Origin: an uncultured Spirochaetales bacterium
Lineage (GTDB): Bacteria > Spirochaetota > Spirochaetia > Sphaerochaetales > Sphaerochaetaceae
Assembly: GCA_937902565.1 (NCBI GenBank)
Contig: CALFMX010000049.1
Span: 1-11,193 of the forward strand
Direction: 5' to 3'
DNA length: 11,193 nucleotides
The notes under the pieces are model-generated. The model was given only the letters and a program-made list of their open reading frames with translations. It did not search any database and was not told the DNA's origin. The position numbers and the translations under genes are program-made. Of the stretch, positions 1-6,015 are shown in pieces. Positions within the stretch are counted from its first letter, which is position 1. Every line of letters begins with the position of its first letter.

Positions 1-315
1 TTGGGTGACGCTGCTATCAGCTTTATCCAGCATAGAATTGATTCTGAGGAACTTTTTAATGGTCTGACAGATCAAGACTTACAAGTTATTGGAATCAGCG
101 AGCTAGGAACAAGAAAGAAAATACTTGCCTTGATCAAACAGAGAACGCATTCGGAAGAGGCTGTCGACCCCGTTAGCCGAGAAGAGCCTGTGCCGGAAGC
201 AATAAATGTCACGGTGCAAGCTCCTGAGCCTCAGAAGAGCAGTGGTGGTGTATGGGCGGTGGTCGGTGTGTTGATTGCAATTGTTCTCGGGTTAATAATA
301 CTTGCCTCGCTCTAG
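1..315 (+). CDS. SAM-domain protein with C-terminal membrane anchor (5' partial)
   Basis: The reading frame is already open at base 1 with a TTG, so the true start probably lies upstream. The first ~48 visible residues look like the second half of a sterile alpha motif (SAM) domain: an I-D-S-E-E-L helix, then L-T-D-Q-D-L, then the I-G-I...L-G-T-R-K-K-I-L turn and final helix. The usual first helix of SAM is missing, which supports truncation by the window edge. Residues ~50-80 are an acidic, proline-containing linker, and residues ~83-104 are one strongly hydrophobic helix ending at the stop, so the protein should be tail-anchored with the SAM domain in the cytoplasm. SAM domains mediate self- or partner association. 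The partner is unknown. The next gene overlaps its last 14 bases, so they are probably cotranscribed. Confidence 0.7.
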   Translation: MGDAAISFIQHRIDSEELFNGLTDQDLQVIGISELGTRKKILALIKQRTHSEEAVDPVSREEPVPEAINVTVQAPEPQKSSGGVWAVVGVLIAIVLGLIILASL

Positions 316-736
316 AATAAACATTACGTCGCTCTCCACTCCAGTCCAGTTTCTTGTTGGGGTGGGACTTTATATACCTCATTTCTTCCTGATGAAGTTC
401 TACGCTCCATACAATAGCCTGTTCATTCGCCGGCACGCAGGAGATTTCTTGGCGTTGATCGTTTGTGTTCCTCTGTTCACAAACTTTCAAATGCTATTGA
501 GGGTGCGAGAGACCACGTTCATTCGATTTTGGGAGGTGGCGTTATATTGGTTTCTCTTTTCATTGGTATTTGAAGTGTTCTCTCCTCTGGTGCTCAAGAG
601 AGGGTTTGCCGATGTTTGGGATGTTGTTGCCTACGCTATAGGGGGAGTATTGTTGTATGTATCTCAGTATCTACAAAAAGGCAGAAGCGAACCTCCCTGT
701 GAGCATATGTGCAACACTCCCCAACGTAGCAGGTGA
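302..736 (+). CDS. Small VanZ-like integral membrane protein
   Basis: The 144-residue protein has about four hydrophobic segments (roughly residues 14-32, 46-65, 76-96 and 106-122). The end of the core, F-E-V-F-S-P-L...R-G-F-A-D-V-W-D-V-V-A-Y-A-I-G-G, has the spacing of the conserved tail of VanZ-like and related small membrane proteins (E, then D-x-x-D, then a G in the last helix). No enzymatic function is known for such proteins and I do not assign one. The start is uncertain. The frame opens with TTG at 302 inside the previous gene, which suggests translational coupling, but there is no strong Shine-Dalgarno site. An ATG at 392 would remove the first helix. The tail after residue ~124 is hydrophilic and contains two cysteines. 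Confidence 0.6.
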   Translation: MPRSRINITSLSTPVQFLVGVGLYIPHFFLMKFYAPYNSLFIRRHAGDFLALIVCVPLFTNFQMLLRVRETTFIRFWEVALYWFLFSLVFEVFSPLVLKRGFADVWDVVAYAIGGVLLYVSQYLQKGRSEPPCEHMCNTPQRSR

Positions 737-772
737 ATCACGCACCCATCAAGAGCATTTGGGAGAGGACTT

Positions 773-1687
773 CTACAACCACTTCCTAAAGAACTCCACG
801 CTCTTTGCTTGCTTCTCAGCTGTATAGCCATGCCCATCTTCGGTGATCTCGGTGATCAGGGTATCAGTGCCTGCGTATGCCTCTTCGGCACGCTGGCAGA
901 GGAGGAGTGATCCCTCCTTGGGGAAGATTGGGTCATTGGCACCGAAGGTGAGGTAGAGGGGGGTGGGGCTGAGGAGGGAGAAGAGATCTTCGGTATCGCC
1001 GTGGTTGAGGAGATTGGGTAGATACATGCTGAAGTTGTGGTTGAGCCGCCTCTCTTGTAAAAGGGCAAGAGGGGCGATACCGCAGCTTGAGGCAACTGCC
1101 TTGATACGCTTCTCATAGAGAGCGAAGAAGAAGGACATGAGTCCTCCCATGGAGTGGCCTGCGATACCGATGCGCTTGCTATCGACAAAGGGGAGATGTG
1201 AGAGTATCTCGAAGATGCATGAGAGGTCGCGCAGGCTCTTTCCCAGCAGCGTCCTGCCAGTAAGGAGCTCTTCGATAAAGAGCCATCGCTCTCCCTCCCT
1301 GTCTGCCATGGGCGAGTGGTCATCATAGCGGACTCGTCGTCTTCCAAAGCCGATATGCTCAGGGCAGATGACCACAAAGCCCGCCTCAAGGAGTGGCAGG
1401 GCGAAGGCGTTCTCCCCATTGCCTGCCAGCCCTGCCGGCTCCTCCATCCCGATCTCAAACTGGTTGGCGTGCTGGTGGCAGGCGATGATGGCGGGATGGA
1501 GCGTATTGGTATCGATATGAGAGGGGATCAGGAGGAGGGCGGTGATGGGAATCCCATCACTATCCTTGCAGGAGACTTCCTGGACTGAAAAGAGCCCATG
1601 ATCGACTGGCGGGGAGAGGGTATAGGGTCTGTCTTTGGCCATCGGCTCAAAGGAGCCGAGCAGGGTGAGGAGGGTATCTCTATCCAT
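773..1687 (-). CDS. Alpha/beta hydrolase, dienelactone hydrolase/acetyl-esterase-like
   Basis: The 304-residue cytoplasmic protein has a full alpha/beta-hydrolase catalytic set. The nucleophile elbow is G177-H-S179-M-G-G, the acid is probably D252 in F-G-A-N-D-P, and the histidine is H286 in E-D-G-H-G-Y. The N-terminal part has the long substrate-side section seen in large esterase/dienelactone hydrolase relatives (A-C-H-Q-H around 69-73, and P-E-H-I-G-F-G-R-R-R around 109-118). No signal peptide is visible. The substrate cannot be told from sequence; a carboxyl ester is the default expectation. It is the second gene of a - strand operon, 15 bases after the ferritin-like gene, and its AAAGGA ribosome site lies in that gap about 6 bases before the ATG. 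Family confidence is high; specific function is unknown. Confidence 0.88.
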   Translation of the reverse strand: MDRDTLLTLLGSFEPMAKDRPYTLSPPVDHGLFSVQEVSCKDSDGIPITALLLIPSHIDTNTLHPAIIACHQHANQFEIGMEEPAGLAGNGENAFALPLLEAGFVVICPEHIGFGRRRVRYDDHSPMADREGERWLFIEELLTGRTLLGKSLRDLSCIFEILSHLPFVDSKRIGIAGHSMGGLMSFFFALYEKRIKAVASSCGIAPLALLQERRLNHNFSMYLPNLLNHGDTEDLFSLLSPTPLYLTFGANDPIFPKEGSLLLCQRAEEAYAGTDTLITEITEDGHGYTAEKQAKSVEFFRKWL

Positions 1688-1702
1688 TCCAAATCCTTTT
1701 AC

Positions 1703-2182
1703 TCAGTAGTCGTCTCGTACACCGAACTCAGCCGATTCCACCCAGCGATGGGGACGGGTGACGAGTTTGAGCAACTCCTCGATCACCTGGTAGTGTCTCC
1801 GCTCCTCGGCGATGATCCTCCTGATCGCCTCCCTCTCAGCTTCGAACTGCAGCTCGTTGAGCTGGCTCGTATAGAGATCGATGGAGCGCTGTTCGAGGGC
1901 TAGGGCTTCCTTGTAGAGGGGGATCTGGTCCTCAGCCGCCTCGAAGGTATCGGGGTCGAAACTCTTGAAGACCTTCTTGGCCTGGTCCATGACCGAGGAG
2001 TCGACCGATACGATGGCACTGCGCTCCTTCAGGGCACGGAAGTAGCTCTCATGCTTCTTCTCATCCTCTGCAAGCCGTTTGAATATCGAGGCAAAGCCCT
2101 CAGTCGGGGCCCTCTTGGCAAGGTTCAGGTAGAACGTCGCCCCGTCTTGTTCCAACTTGATGGCAATCTCAAATAAATCCAT
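1703..2182 (-). CDS. Rubrerythrin/ferritin-like diiron protein
   Basis: The 159-residue protein is a four-helix-bundle ferritin-like domain with two paired ligand motifs. The first half has E11 and E41-K-K-H44, the second half E97 and E127-R-R-H130. This is the rubrerythrin arrangement, so a bound diiron centre and a peroxide-scavenging or iron-handling role are expected in the cytoplasm of an anaerobe. There is no C-terminal CxxC rubredoxin module, so it is a short 'erythrin' type protein that would need an outside electron donor. The ATG at 2182 is chosen over an in-frame start 24 codons upstream because AGGAGG lies 5 bases before it and the domain begins directly with M-D-L-F-E-I-A. It is the first gene of an operon with the hydrolase. 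Confidence 0.85.
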   Translation of the reverse strand: MDLFEIAIKLEQDGATFYLNLAKRAPTEGFASIFKRLAEDEKKHESYFRALKERSAIVSVDSSVMDQAKKVFKSFDPDTFEAAEDQIPLYKEALALEQRSIDLYTSQLNELQFEAEREAIRRIIAEERRHYQVIEELLKLVTRPHRWVESAEFGVRDDY

Positions 2183-2205
2183 ACCAACCTCCTGGTAGTG
2201 ACCAT

Positions 2206-2235
2206 AGTATATGAGGGGGAAAGGAGTGGGCGCAA
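2206..2235 (-). promoter_or_regulatory. Candidate promoter of the ferritin-like/hydrolase operon
   Basis: On the - strand, TTGCGC (2230-2235) is followed after 18 bases by TATACT (2206-2211). The -10 matches the sigma-70 consensus at five of six bases, the -35 at three of six. Transcription would start near 2199, giving a leader of about 17 bases that contains the AGGAGG site at 2188-2193. Spacing and placement are good but the -35 is weak. Confidence 0.4.
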
Positions 2236-2433
2236 GGAGATTGCAGAAGCACATCTAGTATGTGAGAGGATTGATAATGAGAGAAGAGTGCTCACTCTGT
2301 ACAAGAATCTTCTCTGACTTGGTAGGAGAAAATTATTCTTCCGTTTCCCCCCAAAACCTGCATCTAGCGTCGCCATTCCACCTTTTTAGCTGATTTTCCT
2401 TTCGATAAGTCCGAAAGTCTGAATTGCTCATTG

Positions 2434-2450
2434 CCGTAAAATATTTACGG
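2434..2450. repeat. Inverted repeat upstream of the ATPase promoter
   Basis: The arms CCGTAAA (2434-2440) and TTTACGG (2444-2450) are perfect complements separated by ATA. The repeat lies 7 bases before the candidate -35 of the ATPase gene, a typical place for an operator. It is too AT-rich and lacks a T-run, so it is not a terminator. The binding protein, if any, is unknown; neither gene of the pair has a visible HTH. Confidence 0.45.
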
Positions 2451-2457
2451 ATGATTC

Positions 2458-2486
2458 TTGCTATTTGGCCAAAATCATGGTATTTT
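2458..2486 (+). promoter_or_regulatory. Candidate promoter of the ATPase/TOPRIM operon
   Basis: TTGCTA (2458-2463) is followed after exactly 17 bases by TATTTT (2481-2486), each matching consensus at four of six bases. The TGG just before the -10 makes an extended -10 (TGnTATTTT). Transcription would start near 2493, leaving a leader of only about 10 bases that begins with the GGAGG ribosome site (2493-2497). A perfect palindrome, TTTGGCCAAA (2464-2473), lies in the spacer, where a bound repressor would block polymerase. Confidence 0.4.
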
Positions 2487-2502
2487 ATCGGTGGAGGACG
2501 CC

Positions 2503-3600
2503 ATGCTCACACGGTTTGCCGTAACAAATTACCGAGGCTTCGATAAGAGGATTGAGCTTGATCTGTCAACACCCAAGGATTATCAGTTCAATACATATGC
2601 AATCAAAGACGGGGTGATAAAGAACGCCATCATCTATGGGCCGAACGGTTGTGGAAAGACCAACCTGAGTCTCGCTATCTTCGATATTGTTAACCACCTG
2701 TCACAGAAGTGGAAGAAGGCTACCTACTATGACAATTTTGTCTATTCGGGCTCTTCATCCAAAGTTGTTTCATTTGAATACACCTTCTTGTTTGGTAGGG
2801 ACATCATCCAATATGACTATACAAAGAACGATCGGGGGATGCTGGTACGAGAAAGTCTGCAATGTAATGGGAAATCTGTATTTAGGAAGGATGATACCCT
2901 CACATTGGACGAAAGCCAGTTCAAGATGAACGATTCGGTGAAGGTGGACCTCGAGAAGAGCTCGAATGCCATATCGATCGTGAATTATCTGCTCACCTCT
3001 TTCCCGCTTCAAAAGGATCATTATCTTCTCAAGCTCAGAGATTTTGTCGCCTCGATGCTCTGGTTCCGTTGTCTTGAACAACGGGAGTTTATCGGGTTGG
3101 AAACGGCGGTATACTATCTGAATGATTATATCATCAGCAATGGGTTTGTGCAGGAGTTCGCTGATTTCCTTGAGAAGGTGAGTGATCAACGGTTTGACTT
3201 TAGCCCAACATCCGCCGATGACAAAGCGCTTCTTTGCAACATTAATGGGAGTGCTGTCGTCTTCGATGAAATTGCATCAACAGGCACCCGGTCATTGACC
3301 CTGTTGTTCTTTTGGGTGAAGCACCTGCAGGATGCTTCCTTCGTGTTCATTGATGAATTTGACGCATTCTATCACTTCAAGCTCTCCTTTGAAGTATGCA
3401 AGCTCCTCTTCTCTCATGATTGTCAGGTGCTTCTCAGCTCACATAACACCTATCTGATGACCAATGACCTTCTCAGGCCCGACTGCAATTTTGTGATGAA
3501 TGGAAACGCGGTGAAGCCGTTATCCGACTCCACTGAAAAAGAATTGAGGTTTGGGCACAATATCGAGAAGTTATACAGAGGCGGGACGTTTGATACATGA
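2503..3600 (+). CDS. AAA (AAA_15/AAA_21-type) ATPase of a two-gene putative defence system
   Basis: The 365-residue protein is an SMC/ABC-like AAA ATPase of the OLD/RloA/AbiLi kind. It opens with the family's F-x-V-x-N-Y-R-G-F strand. Walker A is G46-P-N-G-C-G-K-T53, an ABC-signature-like stretch is S259-T-G-T-R-S-L265, Walker B is F-V-F-I-D284-E285-F-D, and the switch histidine is H314 in L-L-S-S-H-N. The middle (~60-250) is a variable insert with no family I recognise. The ATG at 2503 is chosen because GGAGG lies 5 bases before it and the conserved strand follows at once. Its TGA overlaps the ATG of the next gene (ATGA), so the two are translationally coupled. In related systems the ATPase senses the trigger and controls an associated nuclease. 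That role is inferred here. Confidence 0.85.
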   Translation: MLTRFAVTNYRGFDKRIELDLSTPKDYQFNTYAIKDGVIKNAIIYGPNGCGKTNLSLAIFDIVNHLSQKWKKATYYDNFVYSGSSSKVVSFEYTFLFGRDIIQYDYTKNDRGMLVRESLQCNGKSVFRKDDTLTLDESQFKMNDSVKVDLEKSSNAISIVNYLLTSFPLQKDHYLLKLRDFVASMLWFRCLEQREFIGLETAVYYLNDYIISNGFVQEFADFLEKVSDQRFDFSPTSADDKALLCNINGSAVVFDEIASTGTRSLTLLFFWVKHLQDASFVFIDEFDAFYHFKLSFEVCKLLFSHDCQVLLSSHNTYLMTNDLLRPDCNFVMNGNAVKPLSDSTEKELRFGHNIEKLYRGGTFDT

Positions 3601-4382
3601 TCCTATTTGTATTTGAAGGAAGAAAACGAGAACCTGCTCTGTTCAGGACGATTGAACACCTATATTTTCCTCATTCCGGCTCTATCATATGTTCTTATGA
3701 AAACAACATTTATAACTTGTTCAAAGAGATGTCGGAAAATGAATTTCAAATGGATATTGCTTCCCTCCTCCACGAGAAATGGGCAGGGACAGATCAGGAT
3801 CCATTTGGAGATTCTAGGAAAACATCAGATTTTTCCGAGGTGTTCCTCTTCTTCGATTATGACTGTCATCATCAGAACAAGGGGCGGATGACAACACTTG
3901 AAGAATGGAACTCCCAAATACGTGATATGCTGAATTTCTTCTCTGATGAGACGGGAAATGGTAAGCTCTACGTGAATTATCCGATGGTGGAATCAATCAG
4001 ATATACCAAAAAACTGCCAGACCCATTGTTTCATACCTATGTAATCAGCATTGACGAGATTCCCCGCTTTAAGAAGATTGCCGCTGATTTTTCATTTTAC
4101 AAGAACCTGGATCAAATATGCTTCGGAATAACCAGCAAGAAAGCGTTGAAGGTTCCTGATCAATCGACGTTCACCGTCGTAAAAACTCACTGGAGGCTCC
4201 TTGTTGAGCAGAATGCGAAGAAAGCCAACTTCATTTGCTCTGGAATAAATGAGTATCCGAAGAATAAAAGTGAGATTGGACAGCTTGTTGTCTTTGATCA
4301 CGAGCTTTCCAAGTTCGTAAGCCAAAATACGGTCTCGATCCTGAATTCATTTCCTCTGTTCCTCTATGATTACCTCAAATGA
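3597..4382 (+). CDS. TOPRIM/RloB-like effector partner of the AAA ATPase
   Basis: The 261-residue protein has the layout of small TOPRIM-like nucleases found next to AAA_15 ATPases. Strand one ends in F-V-F-E7-G-R-K-R-E-P, which supplies the catalytic glutamate. Next is S-Y-E-N-N-I-Y-N-L-F (33-42). Then a hydrophobic strand ends in F-F-D87-Y-D89, the DxD metal-binding motif. Then comes K-L-Y-V-N-Y-P-M-V-E-S (123-133), a block I recall from close relatives. The C-terminal half is not recognisable. The expected activity is Mg-dependent cleavage of nucleic acid (DNA, or tRNA as in PARIS), released by the ATPase. Relatives usually have G after the DxD segment (FDYDGH-like) where this one has C90. 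It follows the ATPase with a 4-base overlap. TOPRIM family membership is likely but rests on motifs read by eye. Confidence 0.7.
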   Translation: MILFVFEGRKREPALFRTIEHLYFPHSGSIICSYENNIYNLFKEMSENEFQMDIASLLHEKWAGTDQDPFGDSRKTSDFSEVFLFFDYDCHHQNKGRMTTLEEWNSQIRDMLNFFSDETGNGKLYVNYPMVESIRYTKKLPDPLFHTYVISIDEIPRFKKIAADFSFYKNLDQICFGITSKKALKVPDQSTFTVVKTHWRLLVEQNAKKANFICSGINEYPKNKSEIGQLVVFDHELSKFVSQNTVSILNSFPLFLYDYLK

Positions 4383-4442
4383 CTCTAATCAGTCACGTGA
4401 AAGGTATGTGCCGCTGGTTTTGATAGACTGAACACATGCTGG

Positions 4443-5378
4443 TCAACTAATCAAGCTACGGAGCTCCGTTTCTGCGCAGGGGGCGAAGTCAAAGACGTAG
4501 GTCTGGTGGTATGAGAGATACTCCCCGGTTCCGTCAGGAATCGTTGCAAGGCGCTTCGAATCATCTACTCCCAATCTGTCGTAGTCACGGCTGTTGAGTT
4601 GGCTAGAGAGCCTGATCGCCCCGGTCGATGTGCTGAAGGTGATCATCCCCAAATCAAAGAGCTTGTCATAGAGCGGGGAGAGGATGAGTGAGTTCCTGGG
4701 ATCGACACGCTCCTGGTCATTTGAGACCCGCCACGGCTTGATGTGGCTTGCTATGAGGATCTTTGGCTCTTCGACACCGAGGACTGCGCAGCGGTTGTCC
4801 CAGAGACGGAGTGCATCCCTGCGGTACTGTTGTTGGACGCTCCGTTGCTCGATGGTAGCAATGCGGGTGGTGTTGATGATGCGGTCATAGCGAACTGGGT
4901 CGTCGATGGCGGTATGGGATTCATCAACAAAATCTCCGTGGTAGAACACGGTATCGGCATACTCATAGAGACTGAACTTTGTCTTGCATGGGGTGCCCGG
5001 CTCGAAGTATTGGCTGGCGATCGGGATGGCCCGTCCGTAGTACCGATAATCTCTCTGCTCCCGCTTCTCCCGGATGAAGACAAAGATCTCGTACTCACCA
5101 CTGTTCATGTTCTTCTCGACAAACCGGTTCTTGAGCTGACCCTCCCAGTAGAGGACATCGTTGTCGACGTGGTCCCTATACGGGGTCGCCTCCTTATGCT
5201 TCTCAAGGTTGATGAGCAGCACGATGGCGTTCTCGCCGGTCCTGCTCAGGACCCCTTTACGCAGTGCTCCCGTAAACTGCATCTCAAGAAGATCCGCGAT
5301 CTCTTGGAGGGTGTAACTCTCCATGATCTCGAGTGCGGTGAGAAGATTGTGGGTCAGTCGTGTGGACAGCCTGCTCAT
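4443..5378 (-). CDS. HNH endonuclease with DUF3427-like N-terminal region
   Basis: The 311-residue protein has two parts. Residues ~20-145 resemble the DUF3427-type region (G-V-L...A-I-V-L-L-I-N-L-E-K, Y-R-D-H...D-V-L-Y-W-E-G-Q, I-F-V-F-I-R-E-K, Y-Y-G-R-A), a module seen next to helicases and HNH nucleases, probably for DNA recognition. Residues ~195-255 are an HNH_2-type nuclease: C197-A-V-L-G, I-A-S-H212-I-K-P-W, R-N229-S-L-I-L-S, then Y-D238-K-L-F-D242. The third 'HNH' position is D, as in other members of the family. It is probably a modification-sensing or defence nuclease. It is transcribed away from the MazG gene, 91 bases from it. No upstream start is possible (TGA nine codons before), and the ATG lacks a good ribosome site. 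M19 (ATG at 5324) is an alternative start. Confidence 0.82.
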   Translation of the reverse strand: MSRLSTRLTHNLLTALEIMESYTLQEIADLLEMQFTGALRKGVLSRTGENAIVLLINLEKHKEATPYRDHVDNDVLYWEGQLKNRFVEKNMNSGEYEIFVFIREKREQRDYRYYGRAIPIASQYFEPGTPCKTKFSLYEYADTVFYHGDFVDESHTAIDDPVRYDRIINTTRIATIEQRSVQQQYRRDALRLWDNRCAVLGVEEPKILIASHIKPWRVSNDQERVDPRNSLILSPLYDKLFDLGMITFSTSTGAIRLSSQLNSRDYDRLGVDDSKRLATIPDGTGEYLSYHQTYVFDFAPCAETELRSLIS

Positions 5379-5384
5379 GAATCC

Positions 5385-5413
5385 AGGATCTGCTGCTTTG
5401 GCTCATAGGTCAA
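5385..5413 (-). promoter_or_regulatory. Weak candidate promoter for the HNH gene
   Basis: On the - strand, TTGACC (5408-5413) is followed after 17 bases by GATCCT (5385-5390). The -35 is good (five of six) but the -10 is poor (three of six). The first base expected in the RNA, seven bases past the -10, is the A of the HNH start codon, which would make the message leaderless. This fits the lack of a ribosome site, but the weak -10 keeps confidence low. Confidence 0.25.
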
Positions 5414-5454
5414 GTCCTGATTGGGTTTTCTCCCTTTCTGTTCACTCCTACCGG

Positions 5455-5463
5455 TGGTATACT
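5455..5463 (+). promoter_or_regulatory. Extended -10 promoter directly before the MazG gene
   Basis: TGGTATACT is an extended -10 (TGnTATACT), matching the hexamer consensus at five of six bases. The best -35 at normal spacing (5435-5440) is poor, as is common for extended -10 promoters. Seven bases past the hexamer is the A of the MazG ATG at 5470. There is no purine-rich ribosome site between them, so the transcript is probably leaderless. Confidence 0.5.
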
Positions 5464-5469
5464 TGCCCT

Positions 5470-6015
5470 ATGCATATACAAGAGCGGATCAAGCGGGCCC
5501 AGGCGTTTATGGGACTCTCAGATAGTGAGATGGCAGCTGAGCTGGAGATGGGGGAGTGTGAATACCTGGAGAGGGTGGAGCGTGCTGGTTCTGAGTTCTG
5601 CCAGGTTCTGAACAGCGTCTTCGGTATCTCTCTTTCATTTTTGTTGGAGGGCACCGATCCACTCTTCGATTGGAGACCGCTTCCTGTCTCTGATATTCTC
5701 CGCTTCCGTGATGAGCGGAACTGGAAGCAGTTCCATACCCCCAAGGATCTGGCAATCTCCATCACCCTGGAGGCTTCGGAGCTCCTGGAGTGCTTCCAAT
5801 GGTCGGCCGAGGACCTTGAGGTCGAAGAGAAGCGGGCTGCCATGGAGGAGGAGCTTGCCGACATCCTCATCTACGCTGTCTCCTTCGCCGATGCCATCGG
5901 CGCCGATATCCCCTCGATCATCCGTGATAAACTCAAGAAGAATGGGAAGAAGTATACCGTTGGTCGCTCATGGGGCAACGCTACCAAGTACACCGACTTT
6001 GAAGAGGAGTTGTGA
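5470..6015 (+). CDS. HTH-MazG fusion, MazG-like nucleotide pyrophosphohydrolase
   Basis: The 181-residue protein joins two parts. Residues ~1-65 look like an XRE-type helix-turn-helix (I-Q-E-R-I...L-S-D-S-E-M-A-A-E-L...V-L-N-S-V-F-G-I-S-L-S-F-L-L-E). Residues ~72-178 are a MazG/dCTPase-like all-alpha NTP pyrophosphatase with both metal motifs: E101-A-S-E104-L-L-E, then E128-L-A-D131-I-L-I-Y. The family's C-terminal K-L-K-K-N-G-K-K-Y...K-Y-T-D block closes it. It should hydrolyse (d)NTPs to NMP and pyrophosphate in the cytoplasm, and the HTH may let it bind its own promoter. The ATG at 5470 is chosen over in-frame upstream ATGs because the HTH starts there and an extended -10 ends seven bases before it. 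Its TGA shares one base with the next ATG. MazG enzymes of this type are usually ~100-120 residues, so the HTH is an addition. Confidence 0.85.
   Translation: MHIQERIKRAQAFMGLSDSEMAAELEMGECEYLERVERAGSEFCQVLNSVFGISLSFLLEGTDPLFDWRPLPVSDILRFRDERNWKQFHTPKDLAISITLEASELLECFQWSAEDLEVEEKRAAMEEELADILIYAVSFADAIGADIPSIIRDKLKKNGKKYTVGRSWGNATKYTDFEEEL

Larger units (their letters stand above)
2183..2502. other. 320-base divergent intergenic region
   Basis: This stretch separates the - strand diiron-protein operon from the + strand ATPase/TOPRIM pair. I see no convincing coding frame in it. It holds the candidate promoters for both sides (near 2206-2235 and 2458-2486), an inverted repeat at 2434-2450 and a short palindrome at 2464-2473. 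The middle part, about 2240-2430, has AT-rich and C-rich patches. It has a single GATAATGA-like half-site at 2273-2280 that is too little to call a Fur or PerR box. Confidence 0.6.

Noticed and set aside
856-1458. 200-codon - strand frame overlapping the hydrolase
   Set aside because: It is rich in serine and arginine, shares the strand with an intact hydrolase in another frame, and has no domain.
2458-2502. Upstream start (TTG) adding 15 residues to the AAA ATPase
   Set aside because: It overlaps the candidate -35 and lacks a ribosome site, while the ATG at 2503 has GGAGG and precedes the conserved first strand.
4383-4442. Possible terminator between the convergent TOPRIM-like and HNH genes
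   Set aside because: Only a 5-bp TGACT/AGTCA repeat is present at 4380-4395, with no T-run; too weak to call.
4743-5408. Long + strand frame (221 codons) opposite the HNH gene
   Set aside because: It is the antisense shadow of a gene with clear HNH motifs, has no recognisable domain and no ribosome site.
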